Source of the DNA: Neurospora tetrasperma FGSC 2508
Lineage: Eukaryota; Ascomycota; Sordariomycetes; Sordariales; Sordariaceae
Reading direction: 5' to 3'
NCBI RefSeq assembly: GCF_000213175.1
Contig: NW_009799102.1
Coordinates: 1,105,972 to 1,169,971 of the forward strand
DNA length: 64,000 nucleotides
Made by a program: the position numbers and the translations under genes. The notes under the pieces are model-generated. The model ran no database searches. It saw only the letters and a program-made list of their open reading frames with translations, and had not been told where the DNA came from. How positions within the stretch are numbered: the stretch's first letter is position 1; the number at the start of each line of letters is the position of its first letter. Positions 35,229-46,460 of the stretch are shown piece after piece.

Positions 35229-35994
35229 GTGGAAGAGGAACCCCCGGACCCACGCAGAGGGCTCCAGGGAGTTTCTCACCGCTGCCGGCCAGCACTAACT
35301 CCACTGTTAATGCACTCGCCGGCGCCGACATGGGTCTTGTCCGTCCCCATCGACCGTCTCCGGGTCCGGTCCGCATCATCTCAGCCTCGACCTCCACCAG
35401 CGACGACCTCACGCCATTGACCATCCCTCGCCCATCCGACCAGCCTACCGCCCCGTCGCCCCAGCCCGGAGGACGTTCAGACGCATCAGGATTCGGGGGA
35501 AGAGCAGGAGCATCACCCGAGCGACGAGGAGGAGGAGGAACAACACCTACCCCTGGACGCGAATCTGCAACTCCTATTTACAGCAGCTTCACGTCTCCGA
35601 GCAATAGCGCCAGTGCCCCGAGTCTCCAGACCAACTTCTCGCGACCGACCCTATCGACCACCGCCGCCCTGTCCACTGCCCGCTCCGTCGCCGGGACACA
35701 TTCCCCGATCGATACGGCCCCGCGCAACGGGCCCTCCCCCCTGACCCTTCCGCCGACCAGTGCAACGTCCACTACATCCACTTCGTTTTCCGGCAGGGTA
35801 GGCGCACACTCGCGCAAACACTCGGCGAACGCGGGCCTATTCGAGCCTACCCTGCCCTCGACGAGCACCTCCAACCTTGACCAGATCCAAGCCGAATCGC
35901 CCAAACTCGGCCCGACGCCGTCGCAGGCGCAACGAGACATGTCTGCCAGCCATATTGCTGCGCAGGCAGCCGTCTCCAAGTCGCAGCTTACCCA

Positions 35995-36029
<35 letters not shown>

Positions 36030-39000
36030 CACAACCACAACCACAACAACAACAACAACAACAGGCACCACCGTATGCGCATCAACACCTTGTTCATCTA
36101 CAACATCGTCAGCGATCACAAACGATACCACCGTCAGGCGAGCATCATGAACAGACTTCGGTCGCGAACAAGCGCAAAAGCGGCGGTCCGATGAGCCCTC
36201 CCATCTTGAGCTTGACAGAGGCGAGCGCGCCAAGGGATAATGTGTTTGGAAGTCAAGGAAACCACAACGGCCTCGCCGGAAACCATACCCTTGCTGCCAC
36301 AGCGGCCGCGAACGTGGTGTTCCCCCGATCGGCGCAGTCGTCCCCGAAACTGCCCGCCCAGCCGACGAACCCCTTGACACCTACTCCACCGCCTGTCGCC
36401 GCCGAGAAACCCGCTGTCAAGTCGGAAAAGAGCAAGGTCAAGCTGTTTTCGCGCCCTGGCAAGTCCAGCTCAAAGGCGGAATCATCCAAGGAGAAACCAC
36501 TGCCTAGTCCCGGAAAGCTAGGGCATGCCTTTTCGAATCTGCAACGGGCCAACTACAGTACTACGAGTCTCGAATCGAATATGCAGCAGCCCTTCTACGC
36601 CCATGGGAACTCGTCAACCGCCACGATACGACCAGCCGAGGCTACAGAGAAGGAGGTGAAAGAAAAGGAGAAGAAGCATGGGCATTTCTTGAAACGACAA
36701 AAGGAAAAGCTGATAGAGGCGTATCACCTACCGCTCTCGTCAGCTTCGAGCAATTCCAGGCCTACAGATCCCACAGCCCCCAGCAGTCTATATAATTTCA
36801 ACTTGCCAACAAGTCCTGGTCCTAGCAGCAATGCGTTCAAATCAGGTCTTGATTTGCGACACGGCGGCCGTGCATTGCGCGAGAAGAAGAACAAGGAGGA
36901 CAAAAGTCTGGACGACGCGGCCTCAAGCTACAACCCTGGAGGCGACTGGCCTGGTCCAAGTAGCGTGAGCTCTGCCACTGGCAACCTGGCTTCAGCACTC
37001 TTCCACAACGAGCCCTTTGACAGCCAAAAGTTCGGGCTCAACAACATGACCCTTGATGACGCCTGGCCGTTTCTCAGGGCCAAGCTGCTTGTCATCTTTG
37101 AAGCTGAGGACCTTCGTCTCCCTGTAGAGGACCTGAATCGTATAGTGACGATGCATATCCAGTATTGCATTTCGCGGCGCAGCCCAAATATCATCATCGA
37201 GGATATCCGGGACTTTCTCACCACGGGCTTCTCGAGTCTCGACCAGAGTCTGAAGAAGACTCCGGAAGACCGCTTGATCCCTGCTCTTGTCGAGCTTTGG
37301 ATCTTCACATTTACCAGTATCCTACCATATCTGCAAGCAGTCTTTCTACCGTTGGACATGGAATTCGCCGGCAGCGGGCCTTTGATGACGCCAGATCAAG
37401 CTCGTGACTTCTGGGGCGGTGTCCCCGCCAGCTACGGCCTCAGCATATCGGCCTCATCGGTCCTTGACATACGGAGACTGGTTCTCCTTGCCTTCCGCGA
37501 TATCGTTATTCTTCCCCGCTACGACACGCTGAAGATCATGTTCTCGCGTCTCTCTCTCGAGTTCCTACCGCAGAGCCTGGCCAGCATGGCCCTTTCCTCT
37601 CCGGTTCCGGTTCCTACCTCCGGGTTCCAAAACACGGCTCACAACCAAGGCGGTGCCTATCAGTCTGCGCTCTCGACCTCGCCCTCACAAGAGTCGCAAC
37701 TCTCGCTATCCTTCGCAGGTAGCCTCCCAGCAACCATGACCCTAGGAATGGGTGCCGGCTTTGGCACCGCCCCTCCACGGCCAAACACCTCCATGTCCAA
37801 CCCCGTTCCCAGTGTGGACCCTTCCTACGCGAGCTACAACAGCAACGGGATGGGCACCGCCGGCGGTGGCGGCGATACCCCTCCAGGAAGCGGTAATCGC
37901 TCGCGTACCATCAGTAACGTCAGCTTCGGCAGCGACCATGGCAACGCCAACCGCCCTTTTACCCCCAGCAGCATTCAAGCCCTTGGCGCCGCCTCCGCCC
38001 AAGCCGCCATGTCCACCCCTAGCGGTGTTGGTATCGCCAACCTCAACCTCAACATGTCCACACCCGTACAGCAATTCCCCTTACACGTAGCGCCCAGTAT
38101 AGCAAGTATAGGCAGCAACTCCATCCACGGCAGCCTCCGCGACCCTACAGGCGGCGGCGGTGGGAGAACCGCCGACCAAAACGTCGAAGACTCCAAGCAA
38201 GTCACAGAAATGGTTGGACGCATGCTCCAATGCATGTCCGTCCTGGCTTCTGTTTCCGCGCCCACCACTCCTTCTTTCACCTCCTCCATACCGAACCAAA
38301 ACCCCCACTCCTCCACGGGCAACCTCACCTCCTACAACACCTACTCCTCCTCGCAAGACTCCGTGGCAACAACAACCATGACCAACGCCACCGTCCCCGC
38401 CTCTCCCTCGGGCTCTTCGGTGGCTGGCGGCTTACCCCCTCTCGTCCAAACCATGTCTTCTCCTTCACAATTCTCCTCCCCTTCGTCGCCGGCTACTCCG
38501 ACCGCTAACAGCCCTGGTCCGCTACCTCCCCGCCCGTCGATTTCCAGTCTGAGCGCTAGCTTGGCTACTAGCGGGATCAGCGGTGCTGGTAACAATAGTT
38601 TGCCAAACACACCCACGGCTGCTAATGCCACAACACCAACTACACCCACAGCCCCCGCCAATACTGCTGCTACTGCTGCTGCTGCTGGTGCCGGCGGTCC
38701 TGGTGGGGGAACGGGTGGATACGGAAACGTACCTCCCGATGAATCCTCCCGCATGATCGAAGAACTGAACAAACTCCTCAAACTCAACTGGCTCGGCCGC
38801 GGCCGCACCGGTCGTAACAGAAGGGGCATCGTAGGCGGGCGAGTCAAGCGCGCAGGAGCAGGGAGCGGGTCTGGGTCCGCTTTGACCTTTTCCATGGGCG
38901 CTGGCTCTGGGATGGGTTATGCGTCATCGTCGTCCTACGGCGGTTATGCTGGTCAAGGTGGTGGTGGTGGTGGGTATGCGGGATCGTTGGGGACGGGCCC

Positions 39001-39349
39001 GGCGGGGGTGAGCATGAATAGCCTTGGGACCACGGGGACGATGGGGAGTATGAGTATAGGGACTGTGGGAAGTGGGTTTGGGGGTGGGTTGCTGCAGGGT
39101 CAGCAGGCTGAGAGAGATAGGGGAGGAGGATGGACGGGGACGGGGTCGGGGTCGGGATTGGGTACCTCTGCCAGCATTATTGCTGGGACAACAGGGACGG
39201 GAGGGATGATGAGTAGTCTGCCTATTGGTGCTTCTGTTCCTGCTACTGCCGGTACTGTTGGTGCGGGTGCCGCTTTGGCTGGTGCTGCTGGTGTTTCTAT
39301 GCCTGCTGCTGCCGGATCATTATCAAACGAGATTGTGGTTGACAATTAG
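35216..39349 (+). CDS. hbrB: HbrB/Bit61/Protor-type TORC2 subunit
   Basis: Single exon of 1377 codons, mostly low complexity. The HbrB domain lies at about residues 611-792. It starts MTLDDAWPFLRAKLLVIFEA, continues through VEDLNRIVTMHIQYCI and LVELWIFTFTSILPYLQAVFLPL, and ends DILPRYD-like (RDIVILPRYDTLKIMF). HbrB was found as a hyperbranching locus in Aspergillus; its relatives Bit61 (yeast) and Protor (animals) are TOR complex 2 subunits acting at the plasma membrane. The N-terminal half is Ser/Thr/Pro-rich with a Gln tract (codons 35994-36063) and a Lys/Glu helix around residue 480. The C-terminal 450 residues are Ser/Gly/Thr-rich with Gly-Thr-Gly repeats. The ATG at 35216 is chosen as the first in-frame one; Met4 is a possible alternative because of the overlapping uORF. 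The long flanks are usual for filamentous-fungal members. Confidence 0.88.
35994..36063 (+). repeat. CAG/CAA (Gln) codon repeat in hbrB
   Basis: Alternating blocks of CAG, then CAA with CCA interruptions, encode a Gln/Pro run near residues 260-283. Likely length-polymorphic. Confidence 0.85.
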
Positions 39350-39548
39350 TGGATGGTAACCAAACCTCTGGAGAGATGGGCACTTGGACTTGGGATGGGA
39401 ACGAGGTAGTAGAAGTGGGTGAAACAAGAAGAAAAGAAAAGAGATATGCAGGTTAAATGGAGGCATGGAGTTGGAATAGGGGTTAATTCTGGTAGATCAT
39501 CGGTTTTTTCTTGGGGGAGCATTTACATTCCTCGGTTCTCAGGACCAC

Positions 39549-39572
39549 ACATATATATATATATGTATATCT
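39549..39572. repeat. (AT)n microsatellite
   Basis: Alternating AC/AT run of about 24 nt just downstream of the hbrB gene. Confidence 0.8.
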
Positions 39573-42500
39573 ATACAAGTAATATTTTCTTCTGCTTTGC
39601 TTTTGGGCACGGGCGGTGATGCCTTCGGAAACGTAGCATACTTGATGTCCGAGGAGACACAGCCATAATTTGATGAAGACCTGCATGTTCATCGTTGATG
39701 GTTGGTAAAAGATCAGGATATGTTTTTGCAAGTCATTCAGTTGTCCGACGGATGGTGAGAATACACAGGTCATCCATTCGGTCAGCATTAGACACTTTCA
39801 CTGTGGCAGCATGATACCACGCTCTGCCATCGATCTGTCATAACACATCGCCCAGGGCAACTCTTCAGACTTGATTCACATACGAACGCGGAGGCAGCAG
39901 AACTTTTAATCACTGTTCGATTTGACTATTGGATGATATTCTTGATGGGATGTAACCTCTACTGATTCCCAGATATCGGTGAGATACAAAACGATCTCTC
40001 AACATGGGCGCCCAGCAATGGGTCAAAAGTGATCTCTCTATGCCAGAGCGAAAACATTCATATCAATGGAAAGATGATGTGAATGTCGATTCGACACGCC
40101 GAAGCGCATCTGCTGGCAACTGTTATGTTTATCGATCATCGATCACAAAGGAAGGCGAAGGCAGAAGATTTTTGAACTGTATTTTATTGTGGCTATCTAA
40201 AATTGATTCATAGTAGATGGATATCCTGCACTTGGGATCTGTTAGCTGATGCTCGCAAGACAAAAGACTGCTCAAAACAACAAGTGTTTGATGATCCAAT
40301 CAGACATCCAAGGAAGACTTCGCCCTCATCTGACCCCGAGAAAGGCTCGTAGGTGGGGTCTCGAGTGGAAACTGCGAATGTAGGAAAACTTCATCATAAG
40401 GATCGGGGGCGGGGTGTGATGTGTGCGAGTTGCACAAAGTATGAACTAACCTTTGATGAAAGTGATATTGTGTAAGGCTGTCATGATTAGTTGGCAGAAT
40501 CACATTGTTGTCTGTCTCGAGGAGAGAATCAGAAGCAACAGAAAAAGGGCACAAAGGCACCTTATATATCAGAGAGCCAGGCTCGAGAAGATTCTGTGTG
40601 TCTGCGGTATGGAGTCAGCAACCATGTTTGCGAAAGTTGCTGTGGATACTCGCGTGTGGGTTGCGGAAAAAATGAAGAAGTGCAATCCGCTTCAGTCAGA
40701 AAAAATTACTGGCAAGCAACAGGCCGACTCCCGTAGGAGGAAGCCCGAAACAGACTAGTCTTCGTTCATGGTCGATTCAGTTGGGAAAAGAAGACATTTC
40801 AGAAGTTGTCATCATCCGAAGGCGGATCCAGGGGAAGGGTTGTGAAAGGTGCTGTTGCGAAAAGGAAAAGGGAAATTGGAGCTTACCTCGTTGATTGCCA
40901 TGGCAGTTGTCGTTGACCTACCTGAATGCGACGCTTGTGACCGCGCGTTGTGAAGTATTGACAAGATGTCGCACAGCCTTGCCTCTCAAAAGAAGCAATA
41001 TGCTGCGGGCAGATACATGAACACGCAATGAAGCGGTTCCTGCCAGCTCGGCATACTCGAACCATTGCTCACCAGGAGCATCGGTTGGATGAATGCGTGA
41101 GCTCGAAAATCGCGGCGTTTGCGATTGTTGGTTTCTGAGGAAGGGGAGAAAATTAAGGTTGCGTTTGCGACAATTGGACAGTTCAAATACTTCTGCGCGG
41201 GAGGAGATAACGATAACGAAAATTCAGGTGGGGTCGGCAAGTTCTGGGCGGGAGAGCTGACAGAATGTGTAGAAGCGCGCAGAACACAGACACGTGTAGA
41301 CACACGTGATGCTGGGTTTCACCTCTTATCAAATGGATCGCCTGCCGTGCTGCAAGGTCCCGCCATCGCCCGCCATCGCGACAAGAGTCTGTCGGCCGTC
41401 CAGACTCCAGACAGACCACCTCACTGCGGGCTGATGAGCCGAGACCAACTGAAGGGGAGGTTCAGCTTGTTGGACATTAATCTTTGCGGTGTATACGAGA
41501 AAGCCCTTTCGATTAGACAGGAGTAATCATTTCCCAGGCTTTCATTTCATATCTTCAGTTTGGTGGATGTTCATTGCTGTGCTTCTGTCGACCTCTCAGA
41601 GGGACTATTCGTTGATCCTGACGCTTCGCGGTGTGGTGTGTACATCGCGCCCGGGTGGGCCAACAGCCGACACCCCCTTTTCTGTTTCCTGGCTGTCCAA
41701 GCATTGTGGGGTTAGGGTTGGTGATACGATTCTGAAAGCTGTTGGAAGCCCGCTCTTTCAACGTCACCACTGAAGGAAGCTCGTAGGGTCTGTCGTAGGT
41801 CGACTGGTCTGGCTCTATGGCCATTCGTATGACCCGGAGCGACTTGTTCTCCTCCGTCAGTCGTTCCGCATTACTGAGTATGGTAAAAAATCTCTGTAGA
41901 GATAAGTCTGAGGCCGAAATCGGGAGTTTAGGTGGTGATTCGGCGTGTGCATGAGAATGGCTCGATGCATGGAGCACGGGCATCTCTCTGCTGTAGGCTG
42001 AGTGAACCCAAGTTTGACACCTTCGTATGTGATAGGATTTGGTATTGAAGAATGATGGAGAGGAGTGCCCTTTAGGGGAGTCAAAGTGTTTCTCAGGTTG
42101 TATAGCGATTATGATGTGAGGGCATTCAGCCTTTGTCGAACTCCTTTAACCCTGCAACAACGGGTCTCAGTTTCAAGAGTACATATGCGGCAGTCAAAGC
42201 CAGACAGAATATTATGGCTTGTGCTGGGAGATTTGTCTAATACAAGCTAATATCCTGTAAACTACTGAGCTCCCGTGACTCTCTGCAGCAATGCTGACCT
42301 AACACAAAAAGACTTCAACGAGCTCAGTTCGAATCATATATATTTCCAGCGCTCCCCCCCAAATGTCACCAACATCCCAAATTTGACCCATCCACAGGGA
42401 AAATAACAAAGAGAGGAATTCCGACGAGAAACATTTCTTCTGAGCTCGTCATCACTGGTCGGTCATCAGAACCCCAATACATAGACACATAGACTACCTC

Positions 42501-43681
42501 TACCTAGTAAGTGGCATTCCATTCTTTGTACCCCTGGGGTCCAAAACCACCTCATCCAGCTCGCCCGCCAAGCACTCCCGCTTCTGTCCAAACCTACCAA
42601 GGGCCCCAGCAACAACTCCAAGGAACTCTTTTTTGACGGGACTCCCGTCTGCCCAGGTCAGGACCCAGACTTCCAGACGTCGCCAGTCCCATAAAAACTC
42701 CCAGTCAAGCAGCAGCGCAGCCCAGAGAGTCGACGGACGGGAGATCCACACAACCACCTTACCCTTCCCAATCATCCCCAAGCCTCAATCCACCTCCGAC
42801 TCCGACAGTCCACGACACGTCGGTGCTCGTTCCGTTGTATCCCTCATCTCTTGCTGCAGGAGATCTAGTGCTTCGTCGCTCACCATTCCTCTCTCTCTCT
42901 CACCAGTCTCTTTCTACTTTCGACGCTCTTGTCTTCCCATCACCAGCGGGAAATCCTCCTTAATCATTTCACCACCTACCTATTATCGCTGCCGTGGTGC
43001 ATTCTGCCGCATCGGCACACATACCTAATAGCCTCTGCCTACCTACCGCTCTGGTCACCTCACCCGCCTTGGTACCTATATTGATTGACCTACCCACCTA
43101 CCTACTTACCTACGCCTATCGGCCTGCCGGACCCGTCCCGCTTCGTCTCTTCTTCCTTGCGGCACTCTCTGTGTGCTTACTTGACACTGTTCCCAAGTCG
43201 ACTTTCGACCGACTTGGATCTACCCTTTTTGCTCACTGTCTCCCCCAACTTTCCGCTCACGTTGCTCGTCGCGCGACCGCCGCCGCCAGACAAGGCCCCC
43301 GTCGCTGGCTCTGAGTGCAACGCACACCACCAGACACCTGCCACTTCCGTCTTCCCAGCTTGAGGCCTGTCCGAGGTGATTTGGATCCTTGGATCGCCAG
43401 GTCCGTACCAAAGGAACCGACACACCCAGTGCCTGAGTCGTCGCCGCTGTCGTCGTCGCATCCGCCCCCAACGCGCTCGGCTTCCTCTTCGTGGGTGCAG
43501 CAGCACAATAGCAGTCGTCCAGCAAACGCTATTTTCAACTGCCTCTCGACCGCCTGTCGATCGCCACCCGATTGAAGCGGCATTGTGATACGCGTGCGCG
43601 CCAGACAAGGAAGAAGACCGACCAACGCCTCAGCCGGCCCTCGCGGCAACTCCCCATACCGACGAACTGGTTACACTTCGT

Positions 43682-43690
43682 ATGCGATAG
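43682..43690 (+). promoter_or_regulatory. Met-Arg-stop uORF in the ptaB leader
   Basis: ATG CGA TAG lies 59 nt before the main ATG with no other ATG in between. It could throttle translation of ptaB. Confidence 0.45.
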
Positions 43691-43749
43691 CGCGGAGGAA
43701 GTCACGTCGATATCCACGCTGTGGATAGTCGACAGCAAAGTGGAAAGAG

Positions 43750-44550
43750 ATGATGGCTAGCATGCCGATTGGTCCCTCCTTTTCGCCGCACCCTGGCGGA
43801 ATGCAGCAACATCCGGGAGCTCCTCCCGGTCACCACATGGCTCCGGGCATGGCCCACAATCCCAGCCAGCCCGGCGCAACCCCCGCCATGGCTCATCAGA
43901 TGGTGGCACACTTAGGTGTCTCCGGCCCCGGCCCCCAGATGAGCGCCGGCGCTCTCATGGGAGGAATGCCGCCCGGCACTCCCAACGCCCATGTTGCCAT
44001 GCAGCATTTGAACCCCCAGCAGATGGCAGCATACCAACAACAGATCAATGGGATGGGCTGTAGGTTTTGCCTTCTTTTTTCTACCATGCCCCGCTCGCTT
44101 GCTTAGACACCATATACTAACCAAAATGAATCTTCAGTTCCCAACAACCCAGCCATGCAACAGCAGTTGCAGCAAGTTAGGCTGCAGCAGCTGCAGCAAG
44201 CGCAACACCAGAGAATCATGCAGGCTCAGCAAGCTCAGGCTCAGTACGGTAACCTGGGAGGCATGCCAATAGGTGTCCCCGGCATGGGCCAGATGAACCC
44301 TCATATGGCCCAGTTAATGCAGAGGCGCGCAATGGGTGGCCCTATGCCAATGACCCATCAGATGCAACAGCATCTAGCGCAACAGCACCAGGGGCAGGGG
44401 ATGAATGTAAGAGCTCGAGAATCCCGTTGCGAAAGGAGATCTACTGCAAGGATACTAACGCAGTACACAGCCGAATCTCATAGCCCAACAGATGGCGATG
44501 CAGCAGCAGCAGCAGCAGCAGCAATTACAACAGCAACAACAACAGCAACA

Positions 44551-44581
<31 letters not shown>

Positions 44582-46460
44582 CAACAGATGGCCCAGCAGG
44601 GAAACAACCCCGGCCAGCACCAGATCAACCCCCAAGGTCCAGGCCTCAACATGCAAGCTCAGCTGGCCGCTCTTCATACGCAACAGGCTCATGCCCAGCA
44701 GTCGGCGGCAGTTCAGGCAGCCCAGGCCCAGGCCCAGGCACAACAAGGAGGGCCGGGACAACCACAGCAGCAACCGCAACAACCACAGCCCCAACCGCCT
44801 CAACAGCCACCCCAACAGCAGCCGGGTCAGCCTCAGCAGCCTACTCAACAACAGCAACCACAGGTTCAGCCAGGTCCGGGAGTAAATGGGCCAGCACAGA
44901 ACCAGGGGCCTGCTCAGGGCCCTACACAGCAGCCAAATGCCCAACAGCAGGTCTCCCCTCAAACGCCACAGACCACACAAGCCCAGCAAGCACAACTTGC
45001 CCACGCCCAAGTTCAAGCAGCCGCCAATGTTGCCAACCTCCTGCAGCAAAAGCGTGTGGATAGCGCAAACTTGAAGGGCCAGTGCTTGCTTAAGCTCAAC
45101 TCGTTCAATGAGCATTTGAATGGATTCACGGTAAGCTTACGCGTTGAGCATCCCCCGTCCAACTTCCTGTTCGTCCTTGATTGCTGACTTTGCTGCTATA
45201 AAGGGTTCCCAGGGTGCAGACGGATTGAAGTACTGGCAACTCTTTGTCCAGCGGTTCTTCTCCCAGAAAGGCGTCTTCCGCCAGACTTTTAAGAAACGTG
45301 AAGATGAAGCTGCCGATCCCAAGCCCTACGAGATCGACGTTGCAGCCTTGCCGCGATTCTTCAATGTGCATTTCGAAAGTGGCGTTTCGAAAATGCAGCT
45401 GGTCATGCAAGGCACCACAGACAGATCGTTGCCCCACGACGGCCATTTCATTGAGATCGCCAGGGCAAGTGTCTTCTACTGGTACGATAATGGATCGCAT
45501 GTAAGTTGGATAGCCCCTAAACCCAAGCCTACGTGGTAGCAGAACGCTTATAATTCCGAAATAGGTCGTCCATAATGGAACCCTCCGGATCCAATTCGAC
45601 AGCGACCAATTTATTGAGCTTTTCGACTTTGTCGTTGAGAACCACGAGGAGTACCATTCGCGACGCGCAATCATCGAGGCTGCTCGGCCTTCGCACACCT
45701 GGATCAAGGAGTGGAGATCCCTGAACCCGCCTGACAGCAAGCAGTCACCAGAGATGAGCAAAAAGGGCAAGCAGAGGCCGTACAAGAGCCCAGCCACTCC
45801 GCCACCGGATATCGAGCTTCCGGACTCTTGCGTCAAGATTGGGATGGGGATTCCAGAAGGCGTGTTTCAGTTCCTGGAGGTACGTGGTCGTAATACGCAC
45901 TGTTCTGCAGGTACAATGTAACGCTAACTTGATGTCTTGTGCAGATGGCCGATATCATGGGTCAAATGAGCCCCTTATTCACGTTCTCCCACAATCATCC
46001 CGGCATCTCCCCATATGCTGCTCTCGAGCAGTTCATGACCCAGATCACAGGTCAAGGTCCAGCTGTCAACGGCCAGGCGATGCCGCAAGGAGTCCCTAGG
46101 ACTCCAGGATACAACCAATTTCCAATGGGTGCCAGTCCAGCAATGGCAAACCAGATGCTTCCTGGGTCTCCTCATATAGGTAGCCCGGCTCCTGGCCAAA
46201 TGCAGGCGCCTGCCATGCAGCTTCAAGTCAGCCAGCAAGGCACCAACTCTAGTGGGCCAAGCGCAAATACTTCGCCTCAGCAGAACAACAAGAAGAGGAG
46301 AGCTTCCCAGGCGAAGCTCGAAGATGATGGTCCCACCTCAGCCCCGACGCCGGCGACTATCGGTACACCCCAAATGCCTCAGATGAACGGCGTCCAAGTG
46401 AAGGCTAAGCACCCTCCAACGCCGAGGATGCAGAAACGCATGAAGAACAACCAAGGATAG
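43750..46460 (+). CDS. ptaB: PtaB/Adn1/Mfg1-type LIM-binding transcriptional co-regulator
   Basis: Six exons: 43750-44059, 44138-44406, 44471-45130, 45204-45500, 45565-45879 and 45945-46460; total 788 residues. All five introns are 64-78 nt, GT-AG, with ATACTAAC- or CTGAC-type branches, and four of the five are phase 0. Residues 1-413 are Gln/Met/Pro/Gly-rich with long CAG/CAA runs. The LIM-binding (Ldb1-like) domain begins with exon 4 at residue 414: GADGLKYWQLFVQRFFSQKG, FFNVHFESGVSKMQLVMQG, then VVHNGTLRIQFDS and FIELFDFVVENHEEYHSR. The C-terminus has a basic, Lys-rich stretch (QNNKKRRASQAKLEDDG and PPTPRMQKRMKN). Fungal relatives (PtaB in Aspergillus, Mfg1 in yeast, Adn1 in fission yeast) partner with Flo8/SomA-type factors to control adhesion, filamentation and conidiation. 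A nuclear location is inferred. The function is inferred from the family. Confidence 0.87.
44500..44587 (+). repeat. CAG/CAA (Gln) codon repeat in ptaB exon 3
   Basis: Two Gln blocks (CAG runs separated by a Leu codon and CAA runs) directly after the exon 3 start. Likely polymorphic. Confidence 0.85.

Larger units (their letters stand above)
39350..43749. other. 4.4-kb gene-poor region and long ptaB leader
   Basis: No ORF with a domain. It contains an (AT)n tract at 39549-39572, a small tandem CCCGCCATCG duplication near 41362, and ACCT/CTACC-type repeats around 43020-43110. The last kilobase is pyrimidine-rich and probably the transcribed leader of ptaB, with a two-codon uORF ATG CGA TAG at 43682-43690. 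Confidence 0.5.

Noticed and set aside
42300-42345. Possible tRNA B-box (AGTTCGAATC)
   Set aside because: No matching A-box or acceptor stem could be found at the proper distance.
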